In this document: piece by piece, positions 1 to 8,815 of the stretch
Layout of the letters: every line of letters starts with the position of its first letter
How positions within the stretch are numbered: position 1 is the stretch's first letter
Source: an uncultured Aquimarina sp.
Lineage (GTDB): Bacteria; Bacteroidota; Bacteroidia; Flavobacteriales; Flavobacteriaceae
NCBI GenBank assembly: GCA_947498705.1
Contig: CANMLW010000020.1
Location: forward strand, 1-54,005
Direction of reading: 5' to 3'
DNA: 54,005 nt
Made by a program: the position numbers and the translations under genes
Notes under the pieces: model-generated
Seen by the model: the letters and a program-made list of their open reading frames with translations, nothing else
Told to the model about the DNA's origin: nothing
Database searches by the model: none

Positions 1-983
1 TATTCGGTACCTGCTGTTAATCCAGCAGCTTGATATCTTGTTCCTGGAACTGTTGCGATCATGGTATCTCCTTGATACACATCATATCCTGTAACAGCAA
101 CATTATCTGTAGAAGCTTCCCAGGTAAGATCAATCGTTGTTTGTGTTTCATTTGCTGCAGTCAATCTTGATGGTGTGGTTGGTGCTTGTGTATCACCAGT
201 TGTATCTTCGGTATATGGTTTAATCCCCGTTTGTTCTTCTATCCAACTTGCGGCATTAGCAACATTACCCCAAAAACCATAATCAGAGCAAGGAGAACCT
301 TCTCCACCACTTACAGCACCTACTAAAATTCTTTCAGACTTATCAGAATTATCTACTACCAATGGGCCACCACTATCTCCTCTACAAACCATTCGACCTT
401 CGGTTTCTTCAACTCTAATGCGCTCGTCAGATAATTGAACCTGTCCAAATTTTAACAATGCTCCTTGCAAATTATCTGGAGTAGCACCGGTGTTTGGGTC
501 CAATTGTCCCCAACCTGTTGCATAACAATCCATATCTTTTTTTACATAACCCTTTGTAAAAACAACAGGCGATGCATATCTAATCGCCTTGGCATATTTA
601 CCAGATAAATCTAAGGGAGTATCTAGTTCTAAAAGACTTAAGTCACAACCAGAGCATGGAAAATTAATAACTCTTTTTACGGTAGATGTTTGTCCGGTAG
701 ATTTATCACTTCTTTTGGTGTATCCAACACCAATAGTTCTTCCCACGATACCACCAACACAATGTTGAGCCGTAAGAATCCAGGTAGGCCCGATAATTGT
801 ACCTCCACATCCTCCTAAATCAGCTTGATAGGGGTGATTTTCGATTAAAACATCTTCTCCGTTTCTAATTCGGGATTGAGTGGATGAAGAGTTTTCAGTT
901 TCAATTTTTTCTTGAGCGTGAAGTTCTGTAGTTAATAAACAACAGATAACCATGCTTACAATAAGCGCATAAATTTTTTTCAT
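1..983 (-). CDS. secreted trypsin-like serine protease (S1 family) with fibronectin type III domain; 3' end outside window
   Basis: The frame is open from an ATG at 983 to the left edge of the window, giving the first 327 residues; the C-terminus is missing. Residues 1-24 form a signal peptide (MKKIYALIVS start, cleavage near HAQ/E). Residues 39-250 are a chymotrypsin-fold protease: the conserved TAQHC block gives His74, CDLSLLEL gives Asp114 and GDSGGP gives Ser204, so the catalytic triad is intact. After about residue 265 a fibronectin type III domain begins (linker with TQAPTTPSRL, then TIDLTWEAS and GYDVY). By analogy with Flavobacteriaceae proteases of this layout, a C-terminal T9SS sorting domain probably follows outside the window, but that is inference. 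Likely role: extracellular proteolysis. It is transcribed away from the sigma factor gene at 1402. Confidence 0.9.
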   Translation of the reverse strand, partial: MKKIYALIVSMVICCLLTTELHAQEKIETENSSSTQSRIRNGEDVLIENHPYQADLGGCGGTIIGPTWILTAQHCVGGIVGRTIGVGYTKRSDKSTGQTSTVKRVINFPCSGCDLSLLELDTPLDLSGKYAKAIRYASPVVFTKGYVKKDMDCYATGWGQLDPNTGATPDNLQGALLKFGQVQLSDERIRVEETEGRMVCRGDSGGPLVVDNSDKSERILVGAVSGGEGSPCSDYGFWGNVANAASWIEEQTGIKPYTEDTTGDTQAPTTPSRLTAANETQTTIDLTWEASTDNVAVTGYDVYQGDTMIATVPGTRYQAAGLTAGTE

Positions 984-1401
984 TGTTTTGAGTTTAAAAT
1001 GAGTTAGTTATTATTGTAAACACTACTTTTTGCAAAATATTTTAGAGATTAAATTTCTTGCTTAGAACAAAAATGTAAGATTTAACTTCACAGATATAAA
1101 AAGAGAAGCGAGTATGGATATTTATCTATAATTCATGTGTTTATGTCTAATTTTTAAAACTTAAATATTGTTTAGAAAAATATGTAATTAACTCTTTTTT
1201 AGTGTTTTGTCTATTTCTTACAATGGTTTTGTTAATTTTTAAAAAAGAGCTTTGTACAAACAGTATTTAGGTAGTTTTCTTGCGTTATTTTTAGTGAGGT
1301 TTTATTAATACTTGGATAATATTGTCTAGCTTTTTTATTGGTTATTGTTACTTTTATATTTCAACTAACAAATTATATAGTATTGTTGTAACAAATAATG
1401 T
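984..1401. other. divergent intergenic region between protease and sigma factor genes
   Basis: This 418-base, very AT-rich spacer separates two divergent genes and must contain both promoters. No ORF of note, RNA gene or strong hairpin was seen. No TAnnTTTG box stood out clearly enough to assign a promoter to either gene. Confidence 0.5.
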
Positions 1402-2676
1402 ATGATCAACGATGAAACCAACATAGCTAACAAGATCAACCATTTATTTAGACATGAATATGGGAAATTGGTTTCGATACTAACCAAAACATTTGGGACT
1501 GCTAGAATAGAATTGGCAGAAGACGTGGTGCAAGAGGCTATGCTCGAAGCTTTAAATAAATGGACGTATAGCGGATTACCTGATAATCCTATCGGTTGGA
1601 TATATAAAGTGGCGAGATATAAGGCTTTGAATGTTCTTAAGAAAGAAAAGTATCAGAGGGAATATATGTCAAAGATCATAATTCAATTAGAATCAGAGCA
1701 AGCGGCATCTTTAGATCATATTTTTACAGATAAGGAAATTGCAGATGATCAATTACGAATGATATTTACCTGCTGCCATCCTTCTATTTCGTCAGACTCC
1801 CAAATAGCTCTTACTTTAAAAACCCTTTGTGGATTTAGTATTCCCGAAATTGCCAAAGCATTTTTAACCACAGAAGAAAATATTAATAAAAGATTGGTAA
1901 GAGCAAGAAAGAACATAAAAGAGGCCAAGCTTTCTTTCGAAGTTCCTGTGGGAAAGGAACTCGAACGTAGACTCTCCAGTGTTCTGGAAACCGTGTACTT
2001 ATTATTTAATGAAGGGTACCATGCTACTTCTGGCGACAAATTCATTCGTTATGAGCTTTGCGAAGAAGCTATTCGCCTTGCCCAAATTATTGCATCTCAC
2101 CCTAATGTCGCATCTTCTACTACCTATGCCTTATTAGCATTAATGTCATTTAATTCATCGCGTTTTGATTCCAGAGTAGACGAATTTGATAACCTTTTGG
2201 ATTTAGAAAATCAGGATAGAGGTCAATGGGATAAAGAACTAATCAAAAAAGGACTCTATTATTTAGAATTTGCTGCAGCACAGAATGAGATTTCTATGTA
2301 TCATATTTTGGCAACCATTTCTGCACATCACTGTACCGCTTCATCTTATGAGAATACTGACTGGAAAGGTATTTTATCGTTATACGATATGATTATTGAA
2401 ATAGATAAATCTCCTATTATTCTGCTTAACCGGGCAATTGTTATTTCTAAAACAGATAATACCAAAAAAGCGCTTGAAGAACTTGATACTATAAAAGGCA
2501 ATACTATCTTTCAATCTTATTTACCATACTATACCACAAGGGCAGCACTTCATCTTCAAAATAATGAACCAACAATCGCCATCAATTTTTTAAATGAAGC
2601 TTTAAAATTGCCACTTCAAGAAAATCAAAAGTTGCTTATAAACAGTAAATTAAAAGAGTATTCTGCGAAAAAATAA
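1402..2676 (+). CDS. RNA polymerase ECF sigma factor, ECF42-type with C-terminal TPR-like extension
   Basis: At 424 aa this is about twice the length of an ordinary ECF factor. Region 2 lies at about residues 10-80 (LAEDVVQEAMLEAL, NPIGWIYKVARYKALN). Region 4 is at about 125-175, with an HTH around LTLKTLCGFSIPEIAKAFL and NKRLVRARK. The remaining 240 residues form a helical TPR-like domain (NEGYHATSG, LNRAIVISK, ALHLQNNEP). This architecture (DUF6596 type) is that of group ECF42, which typically has no cognate anti-sigma factor and is encoded beside a DGPF/YCII-domain protein. The next gene here is exactly such a protein, which supports the assignment. The start is the ATG at 1402; an ATG at 1398 is out of frame. 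Regulation in this group is thought to act through the C-terminal extension; the signal is not known. Confidence 0.9.
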   Translation: MINDETNIANKINHLFRHEYGKLVSILTKTFGTARIELAEDVVQEAMLEALNKWTYSGLPDNPIGWIYKVARYKALNVLKKEKYQREYMSKIIIQLESEQAASLDHIFTDKEIADDQLRMIFTCCHPSISSDSQIALTLKTLCGFSIPEIAKAFLTTEENINKRLVRARKNIKEAKLSFEVPVGKELERRLSSVLETVYLLFNEGYHATSGDKFIRYELCEEAIRLAQIIASHPNVASSTTYALLALMSFNSSRFDSRVDEFDNLLDLENQDRGQWDKELIKKGLYYLEFAAAQNEISMYHILATISAHHCTASSYENTDWKGILSLYDMIIEIDKSPIILLNRAIVISKTDNTKKALEELDTIKGNTIFQSYLPYYTTRAALHLQNNEPTIAINFLNEALKLPLQENQKLLINSKLKEYSAKK

Positions 2677-2766
2677 TTTTTTTTTAATTCGATGTCCCTT
2701 TTTTATTTTTTCATTTGACTTATGGTTGTAAACAATTTATTTAATTAATAGTAAAGAAATCTAATT

Positions 2767-3123
2767 ATGCAAGAATTCATGATTTTTATCAAAACCAAAG
2801 GCGACCATCTAGATGGACTTTCACCCGAGCAACAGCAAGCTCATGTTCAGAAAATTGCTAAATATATAGGAGGGTTAATGGAATCTGGAAAACTAAAAGG
2901 AGCTCAGCCTTTAGAAATGAATGGAGCTATTATTCACGGTAATCAAGGTGTTTTTAAGGATGGACCTTTTAACGAGTCTAAAGAAGTGATTGTTGGTTAC
3001 TTTCATATTATGGCTAAAAACCTGGAAGAAGCGGTCGAAATAGCAAAGGCCAACCCTATGTTTGATGATGCAGAGGGCACTATCGAAGTTCGTCCTGTTA
3101 AACAAATGGATGGGATTAATTAA
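2767..3123 (+). CDS. YCII/DGPF-domain protein, partner of the ECF42 sigma factor
   Basis: This 118 aa cytoplasmic protein has the YCII-related ferredoxin-like fold. Diagnostic features are the FMIFIKTKGD first strand and the family signature DGPF (in FKDGPFNESKE, about residues 62-72), followed by GYFHI and the C-terminal IEVRPV strand. DGPF proteins are the characteristic genomic neighbours, and presumed targets or effectors, of ECF42 factors. Their biochemical function is not established. It lies 90 bases after the sigma gene and 12 bases before the next ORF, so it may have its own sigma-dependent promoter in the AT-rich gap; I could not identify one with confidence. Confidence 0.88.
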   Translation: MQEFMIFIKTKGDHLDGLSPEQQQAHVQKIAKYIGGLMESGKLKGAQPLEMNGAIIHGNQGVFKDGPFNESKEVIVGYFHIMAKNLEEAVEIAKANPMFDDAEGTIEVRPVKQMDGIN

Positions 3124-3135
3124 AAGCATAGAATT

Positions 3136-3348
3136 ATGAGTACTTATAATATAGAATATAGTGGTAATTGTGCATTTGCAGTTAGTACAGGAAAAACAGC
3201 TATAGAAGCAAATACTAAATATATTTTGACAAAAAATGGGAAGCACTATGCATTTTCGAATCCGGTTGCAAAATTTTTGTTCAATGTATTACCAAATCGT
3301 ATAGAAAAAGCAGATAAGGCCTGGAAATCTAAAAACAAAGAGACATGA
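3136..3348 (+). CDS. small YHS-like domain protein
   Basis: A 70 aa protein with no signal peptide. The segment from CAFAVSTGK through KYILTKNGKHYAFSN to PNRIEKADKAW resembles the short YHS domain: a Cys near the start, then a strand pair, a small loop, and a helix ending in a conserved Lys-x-x-x-x-W. YHS domains often occur in metal-related proteins, but this one has only one Cys and the resemblance is weak. It sits 12 bases after the DGPF gene, and its stop overlaps the ATG of the next gene (ATGA), so translation is probably coupled within one operon. The function is unknown. Confidence 0.6.
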   Translation: MSTYNIEYSGNCAFAVSTGKTAIEANTKYILTKNGKHYAFSNPVAKFLFNVLPNRIEKADKAWKSKNKET

Positions 3349-3878
3349 AGAAAGTAAAGAAGATAGGAGTGGTATTAGGAATACTAATACTTCTAGTGTG
3401 TCTGGTGTCTCTTTTGTTTCCCACAAATGTAGAGGTAAGTAGATCTATAGCTATCGGCGCTTCTGTAGACAAAGTTTTTGACAATGTAAACACCATAGAG
3501 CATTGGAAAAAATGGGGAGGACCCTGGCATGAAGAAGGCATGGATTATACTACGGTGATTAAAAGAACAGAAGGAGCTTCTTCTGGGGTTGGTTCCAGAC
3601 TTATTTATAATCAGGGAAAAGGAGAAGGAAGTGTTGAAATAATAGAAAGTAACATAAATCAAAAGATTAAAACATTAATTTCTTTTGAAGATGGAGGTTC
3701 TGCAAATGGTATTTGGTTATTTGATCAAAATAATAATAAAACAAATGTTACCTGGACCATTTATATTGATTTGGGATATAATCCTCTTAAGAGAATAATG
3801 GGTAATCTGATGATGGAGAGTAAGGTAGGATCTCTTTTTGAAATAGGGTTATCAAACCTTAAAAAGGTTTCAGAATAA
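3345..3878 (+). CDS. membrane-anchored SRPBCC (START/polyketide cyclase-like) protein
   Basis: This 177 aa protein opens with a transmembrane segment (about residues 7-26, IGVVLGILILLVCLVSLLF). An SRPBCC ligand-binding fold follows from about residue 30 (VEVSRSIAIGASVDKVFDNV, then HWKKWGGPW). The family binds hydrophobic ligands in a deep cavity; the ligand here cannot be predicted. It is the last gene of the sigma factor/DGPF cluster, overlaps the upstream gene by four bases, and is followed within about 20 bases by a strong hairpin terminator. ECF42 clusters often carry SRPBCC/AHSA1-like genes, which fits this context. Confidence 0.82.
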   Translation: MKKVKKIGVVLGILILLVCLVSLLFPTNVEVSRSIAIGASVDKVFDNVNTIEHWKKWGGPWHEEGMDYTTVIKRTEGASSGVGSRLIYNQGKGEGSVEIIESNINQKIKTLISFEDGGSANGIWLFDQNNNKTNVTWTIYIDLGYNPLKRIMGNLMMESKVGSLFEIGLSNLKKVSE

Positions 3879-3898
3879 GTTTAATGATCACAGTATAT

Positions 3899-3933
3899 AG
3901 GGGGTAAGTGTGTTTAAAACCGCACCCCCTTTT
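3899..3933. terminator. bidirectional hairpin terminator between convergent genes
   Basis: A perfect 7-bp inverted repeat (AGGGGGT at 3899-3905, ACCCCCT at 3924-3930) is followed by a short T-run. It lies between the convergent SRPBCC gene (ends 3878) and the Oar-like gene (ends 3939), so it may serve both. Confidence 0.75.
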
Positions 3934-3938
3934 GTAAT

Positions 3939-6900
3939 TTAAAAATTATATTTCAATCCAAATTGTGCACGCCATCGAGAATTAAACAAATCGGTAATAT
4001 ATGGTTTTGCATCTACCGGGATATTAAATTGAAACTGAGGTTCGTTATTTTGGATACCTCTAAAATTAAGAAGACTAAAGCTAGAATTCACTACATTAGG
4101 TACAAATACTAAGCGTCCCCAGTCTTTATTGATAAAATTGAAGACGTTAAGCATATCGAACGAGAGAGAAATTTTATTACCATTTTTTAGATCCAGACCG
4201 TATTCTAGTTTCATGTCAAGCTCATGATTCCAGGGGGTACGAGCACCGTTACGTTCTGCTATTTGGCCACGCCTTTCTTTTAAAAAAGAGTCACCCTCAA
4301 TAAAAGCATTTAAACGTTCCCATTGTTCTACTGCACTCACAGTTACATTTCCTGTGGCATCGGTAATATCAATCAAATTGATTTCTGACGCATTTCTAGG
4401 TACATATATTACATCATTTCTAGAAGATCCATCACGATTTAAATCTCCTTGATAAACATAAGAAAAAGGGCTTCCAGCTCTTCCGTTATACAAAAAAGAA
4501 ATAAACCCTGTACTGCTTTTACCAATATCAAAACTATAAGAATGACTGCTTACAAATTTATGTCTAAGGTCAAAATTAGAAAAAGAAAGCGATGGGTTAT
4601 TGGCGAAAACGGCTTGATTCCATTCAAAGTTTGCAGCTGGTGAACTTCGTACTGTACTGGATATATCTTTACTCATTCCGTATGTATACCCTAGATAACC
4701 GCTATAATTTCCCAGTTGCTTGCTCAGCCCAAAAGTAAGATTATATCTAAACCCTTTATCTGTATTGGTCAATAAAAAAACATTAGTGAAGTTGGGGTTA
4801 ATTTTGATTGCATCACCAGTCTCAAGAAAATATGGACGATTGTCTGCACCGCCAAAATTACCCAGGTTGTCCCTTCGGTTAATAGATTGAAAGAATATAC
4901 CATTTACAACCTCTGTATAGGTTCCTTCTAAATCGATAGTCCATCTATTGGGTAATTTAGCCTTAATGGCAATATTGGTTTTCCAGTCACGAGGTAATGA
5001 AAAATCAGGATCCAAAAGGTTAATTTCGGTTACATCTGATTGAACACTTCGTAAATCTTCTAAATTCTCGGTTAATGCAATAGAATCATTTGGTCTGATA
5101 TCAATATTAAAGTATTCGGTACCCGAAATATATTCTGCATATGCAAACCATAAATAGGGGATACGGCCAGAAAAAAGCCCTGTTCCCCCACGTATAGTGT
5201 ATTTACCTTTGTCATCAATTTTATAGTTAAAACCAAATCGTGGATTTAATTGCGGTGCTTTAGAGATGGTATTATCATAGTTGGCAAATTCTGAAGTTGC
5301 CAGTACCGCTTCGCTTATGGGTAATTGCTGGGTTAGATATTGCCCATCTAGTCGCAGACCTGCGGTTATTTCTAGTTGATCATTGATACGAAAATTGTCT
5401 TGAAAAAATGCTGCTGCCTCGAGCACTCCTATAGTTGCAGATGGACGATTACTCACAAATGCAAAATCATTGTTGTTAACATTGTAGACACCTCTGATTC
5501 TTGCCGGATTATCGTTTAGAAAATCTTCTACAGATCGGTACTCCCATCTTCCGTTCCAGGCAGATAAAAACCCATAGTCTACATCGTGTAATTGTCCGAA
5601 TACCCCTGTGGTAATATGATGTTTGTCAATATCAAAGGTATAGGTGTCTGCAAGTTGCAGTGTAGAAAAGTTTGTGTTGTAAACCGATGCTTCGCGATAA
5701 GTACCAGCAAATATTCGACCTGCAGACGAAGTGGCTATCTGGATATGTGGAAATACACGGCCATCAAAATCTCGATGTTCTTTTACGATATTATATCCGA
5801 ATGAAAGTTTGTTAGTATGTCCATTTTTAAAATTTGATTTCAACTCGACAGCAAGACTATTGGCAACACTATTATGTCGATATCCTTGATTTCCAAAATT
5901 AAAAAAAGTACTGTTCCATTCGAGGTTATCAGCAAAACTATTAACGTAATTATTACGTAATGTAAGTCTATGTACATCGGATATATTATAGTCTAATCGG
6001 GTAAACAGTTTACTACTCCCTGTTTTTAAATCGGCACTTTGAAACGCTCCGGGATCATAGTCATATACATTTAACAATCTATCACGAATCGCGGTTACAT
6101 CGCTTAGTGAAATATCAGAGGTTGCACTTCCTGGCGCATTCAAAACAGGAGTTTTTGATAATGCCTGTTCAAAATTCACGTAGTAGAAGAGCTTATCTTT
6201 GACCAAAGCGCCACCAACACCACTTCCAAATTGTAGATCATAGAAAGATTGTACTTCTTGCTCGGCACCGTTGGCAAATTTTCCGATCAGATTTTGATTG
6301 TTCCCATATCCATATACGGTAGCTTTGGTAGTATTGGTTCCGTTTTTGGTAACCAAATTGATACTCGCTCCATTAAAATTACCTATACTGGCATCAAAAG
6401 GAGATAGCTTTACACTTACTTGCTTTACTGCTCCAAGCCCTATAGGTTGACTTCGAGATAGGCTCCCTGGTGTTCCATTTGCAGATGAGCCAGAAGCACC
6501 ACTGGCCGGTTCCTGAAATCCTATAATATCGTTATTAGCAATTCCATCGATATTTAGATTGTTAAAACGATTGCTTGCACCACCAAAAGAATTTAGATTG
6601 TTTTCGGGTAAGTTTTTGGTTAAGTCCTGGATACTTCGGTTAATGGTGGGGGTACCTTTTATAGCATTTTTACCCAATAAGTTTTCATTACCATTCTTTT
6701 TAGGTGTTGAAGCTACTGTAAGAACTACTTCCTGAAGCGTTGTACTTTCTTCTAATATTATAAAATCTCTTATTGTTGTGCTTCCTAAGTTAATAATCAG
6801 GTTATTTTCTTTGATAGTTTGATATCCTACAAAAGAAACTTCTATACTATAGGTATTTCCTGGTGGAATATTATTGAGCCTATAAAATCCGTTTTCTTGC

Positions 6901-7073
6901 GATATTGCCCCATAGGTAAAATTGGTTTCGATATCGGTTAGGACCACATTAGCGAAAGGTATTGGGTTGTTTTGGTTGTCTTTTAAGGTTCCTTGAAGAT
7001 TACCTGTTGTTTCTTGCGCAAAACTTGTTAAAATTGATAGTATTAAAAGTAAAGCCGTTAGAATTTTTTTCAT
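3939..7073 (-). CDS. Oar-like TonB-dependent outer membrane receptor
   Basis: This 1044 aa protein has a signal peptide (residues 1-19, ending SFAQ). A carboxypeptidase-regulatory-like domain follows at about 21-115 (GTLKDNQNNPIPFANVVL, ENGFYRLNNIPPG, VSFVGYQT), then a plug at about 135-245 (NLPENNLNSFGG, NLNIDGIANND, VKQVSVKLSPFDASIGNF). The remainder is a long transmembrane beta-barrel ending in an aromatic strand (QFGLKYNF). The overall layout matches the Oar/TonB-dependent receptor subfamily common in Bacteroidota. Such receptors import large or scarce substrates or act in protein export; no SusD-like partner is adjacent, so the substrate is unknown. The upstream gene (7213-7896) is co-directional with a 139-base gap, so a shared transcript is possible. 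Confidence 0.9.
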   Translation of the reverse strand: MKKILTALLLILSILTSFAQETTGNLQGTLKDNQNNPIPFANVVLTDIETNFTYGAISQENGFYRLNNIPPGNTYSIEVSFVGYQTIKENNLIINLGSTTIRDFIILEESTTLQEVVLTVASTPKKNGNENLLGKNAIKGTPTINRSIQDLTKNLPENNLNSFGGASNRFNNLNIDGIANNDIIGFQEPASGASGSSANGTPGSLSRSQPIGLGAVKQVSVKLSPFDASIGNFNGASINLVTKNGTNTTKATVYGYGNNQNLIGKFANGAEQEVQSFYDLQFGSGVGGALVKDKLFYYVNFEQALSKTPVLNAPGSATSDISLSDVTAIRDRLLNVYDYDPGAFQSADLKTGSSKLFTRLDYNISDVHRLTLRNNYVNSFADNLEWNSTFFNFGNQGYRHNSVANSLAVELKSNFKNGHTNKLSFGYNIVKEHRDFDGRVFPHIQIATSSAGRIFAGTYREASVYNTNFSTLQLADTYTFDIDKHHITTGVFGQLHDVDYGFLSAWNGRWEYRSVEDFLNDNPARIRGVYNVNNNDFAFVSNRPSATIGVLEAAAFFQDNFRINDQLEITAGLRLDGQYLTQQLPISEAVLATSEFANYDNTISKAPQLNPRFGFNYKIDDKGKYTIRGGTGLFSGRIPYLWFAYAEYISGTEYFNIDIRPNDSIALTENLEDLRSVQSDVTEINLLDPDFSLPRDWKTNIAIKAKLPNRWTIDLEGTYTEVVNGIFFQSINRRDNLGNFGGADNRPYFLETGDAIKINPNFTNVFLLTNTDKGFRYNLTFGLSKQLGNYSGYLGYTYGMSKDISSTVRSSPAANFEWNQAVFANNPSLSFSNFDLRHKFVSSHSYSFDIGKSSTGFISFLYNGRAGSPFSYVYQGDLNRDGSSRNDVIYVPRNASEINLIDITDATGNVTVSAVEQWERLNAFIEGDSFLKERRGQIAERNGARTPWNHELDMKLEYGLDLKNGNKISLSFDMLNVFNFINKDWGRLVFVPNVVNSSFSLLNFRGIQNNEPQFQFNIPVDAKPYITDLFNSRWRAQFGLKYNF

Positions 7074-7212
7074 TCGGTATATTCGTTATCATTACAGCAC
7101 ATGACAACCGTAAACCGTTTGGTTGTATGGCTGGTGCTATTTTTATAAATGTTAGATTAATGTGTGAGTAGAAATGGTCTTACTTCTGCATAATAGTAGA
7201 CCTTATTCTTAC

Positions 7213-7896
7213 TTAAATAGTCAATAAAAGAGGAGATCCTTTGTTATGTATTACTGGTTGTAAAAGTTTAAGCTCAGAAATGTAGATGAAAGCATAATTT
7301 TGAATAGGGGTAACTGTTAATGCCTGAATAATTTTACGTAATGCTACATTACAAATGTTTTGTAGATTAAGTTTTTCTAAATCAGAGAAAAAATCAATAT
7401 CACGTAGCTTCTGGAGCGTATAACAGTGATGTTGATTTTTTAAAAAATCATTCTTAATTTCTTCAAAAATACGATCCGTACCCCAAGAAAAGATGTTAAA
7501 TGTTGTAGGGTTAAAGTTTTCTTTAGAAAGGCCTAATAAGTAGAATCCACCATCATAGGTTGGCCCAAGTACTGTATTGCCATTTTCTAGTACTTTTTTA
7601 GCTTCAATAATGTGTTTAACCTGTAAAAAAGGGCAATCATTACCAATGGTAATCAAAGCATCATATCCTTTGTTAAATCCTAGTTTTAACGCATTAGAAA
7701 ATCGAGAACCAAAATCAAAACCCGTTTGTTTCGTTTCATCAACATAGATAACAGGTAGCCCGCTTTGGGTTGCTATGTTTTGCGTGTGTATATTTAAGGA
7801 TTTTGCAAGAGACCTTTTCGCAAAAAAAGGTTTATGCTTTGTCTCCTCTTCTACAGAGCGAGCAAAAACAAGAAGTGCTATATTTTGAATTGGCAT
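7213..7896 (-). CDS. DUF2064 (TIGR04282-type) glycosyltransferase-like protein
   Basis: A 227 aa cytoplasmic protein with a nucleotide-diphospho-sugar transferase-like fold. Visible markers are the first strand IALLVFAR, the acidic substrate motif ITIGNDCPFL (about residues 80-90) and the family signature LGPTYDGGFYLLGL (about 111-124), followed by FSWGT. DUF2064 proteins resemble CofC/MobA-type nucleotidyltransferases. They are often paired with a second glycosyltransferase, which is not present here. The start is taken at ATG 7896, immediately before MPIQNIALLV. The real substrate is unknown. Confidence 0.85.
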   Translation of the reverse strand: MPIQNIALLVFARSVEEETKHKPFFAKRSLAKSLNIHTQNIATQSGLPVIYVDETKQTGFDFGSRFSNALKLGFNKGYDALITIGNDCPFLQVKHIIEAKKVLENGNTVLGPTYDGGFYLLGLSKENFNPTTFNIFSWGTDRIFEEIKNDFLKNQHHCYTLQKLRDIDFFSDLEKLNLQNICNVALRKIIQALTVTPIQNYAFIYISELKLLQPVIHNKGSPLLLTI

Positions 7897-8364
7897 TTTG
7901 TTCGTGTAGTCGTTTTATAGCTATTGAAAAATTAGGTCGGTATTGTTATTATTTCATTACAAAATAGTTAAAAATAATAATTTTTGAGATTTTATATTTA
8001 CTGAATTCATCTTGACTTTTTGGTTTTGACAGAAATCGAAGATTCATGAACTCTTTATTATAAAATATAGGCTTCGTGAACTAAAACGAGTTGAAATTTG
8101 ACCAGATGAGACACTTTTTGAAAATCATAGTAGCGCTACGGTTAAGAAAAGTAACGAAATATGGGTGAATATCAGTCATTTTTTAGGGAATAAAAAAAGT
8201 CAAGATGAGTTCACTACCAAAAATAGAAGTTTGTTATTAAATCAATTAGTTCTTTTTTTTGAACAACATATAGTTCATTTAAATCAGTTCATTATATAAA
8301 AATGTTCAATGTTTTTATATACGAGGCTTTAGTGAAAAAATGAAATATAGAAAGTTGTAAAGTC
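7897..8364. other. 468-base intergenic region containing a MITE-like element
   Basis: The region lies between two minus-strand genes, DUF2064 (starts 7896) and hxlR-like (ends 8365). It holds the terminal-inverted-repeat element at 8000-8215, listed separately. The flanks are AT-rich, with no ORF or clear hairpin terminator. Confidence 0.5.
8000..8215. repeat. MITE-like element with ~22-bp terminal inverted repeats
   Basis: The left end (8002-8021, TGAATTCATCTTGACTTTTT) is the reverse complement of the right end (8194-8213) with one mismatch; the match extends outward to 8000 and 8215 with one further mismatch. The roughly 216-bp body has no ORF and is less AT-rich than its flanks. It contains a near-repeat of TTCATGAACT/TTCGTGAACT and the palindromic core TAGCGCTA. 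Size and inverted ends fit a non-autonomous transposable element or a dispersed flavobacterial repeat. No convincing target-site duplication was found. Confidence 0.5.
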
Positions 8365-8700
8365 TTATTTAGAGTAATTTTCAACTACAAAGTCTCCCCA
8401 ATCTGCAATTGATTTGATAAGAGGACGTAGTGTTTTTCCAAATTCGGTTAATGAATATTCGACTTTTAAAGGAGGTTTTGATGTATATACCTTTCGTTTG
8501 ATGATTCCGTCTTCTTCTAAAGTTTTTAGTTGTAAACTTAGAGTTCGTTCGGTAACAGTTGGCATTTCTTTTCTTAACTCGTTATATCGCAGTGTGCCTT
8601 CCATTAAATGAAATAAGATTACCGTCTTCCATTTTCCACCAATAATACCCATTGTTAAACTTGTACAACAGGGATATTCCTTTCCTTTAAATGTATACAT
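8365..8700 (-). CDS. HxlR-family winged-helix transcriptional regulator
   Basis: This 111 aa protein is almost entirely the HxlR winged helix. The hallmark Cys is in the N-terminal YPCCTSLTMGIIGGKWK (Cys11/Cys12). The recognition region is RYNELRKEMPTVTERTLSLQL, and the wing is IIKRKVY...PLKVEYSLTEFG. HxlR proteins act as dimeric DNA-binding sensors of electrophiles, aldehydes or redox state. They very often sit divergently from an oxidoreductase that they control. Here the divergent neighbour is a nitroreductase, and the 115-base gap carries overlapping promoters and a palindrome, so it probably regulates both genes. Confidence 0.92.
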   Translation of the reverse strand: MYTFKGKEYPCCTSLTMGIIGGKWKTVILFHLMEGTLRYNELRKEMPTVTERTLSLQLKTLEEDGIIKRKVYTSKPPLKVEYSLTEFGKTLRPLIKSIADWGDFVVENYSK

Positions 8701-8734
8701 AACAAAAAAATTAAACTATCCTTTTTGACCGTTA

Positions 8735-8784
8735 TTGCAAAGATAAAATACTATACTTAGTTTTGCAACTATAATTTTTATAGT
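8735..8784. promoter_or_regulatory. interlocked divergent promoters and operator-like palindrome for hxlR / nitroreductase
   Basis: Plus strand: TTG at 8735-8737, 20 bases, then TAGTTTTG at 8758-8765, a match to the Bacteroidota -33/-7 pattern (TTG, TAnnTTTG) for the nitroreductase. Minus strand: TTG at 8768-8766, 20 bases, then TATCTTTG at 8745-8738 for the HxlR gene. The two promoters occupy the same 34 bases in opposite directions. A palindrome with arms ACTATAA / TTATAGT (8768-8784, 3-base loop) covers the predicted nitroreductase start point, and a half-site ACTATAC lies at 8750-8756. It is a good candidate operator for the HxlR protein. Confidence 0.65.
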
Positions 8785-8815
8785 AAAAAATCAATACCAA
8801 ATAAAAATCAACAAT

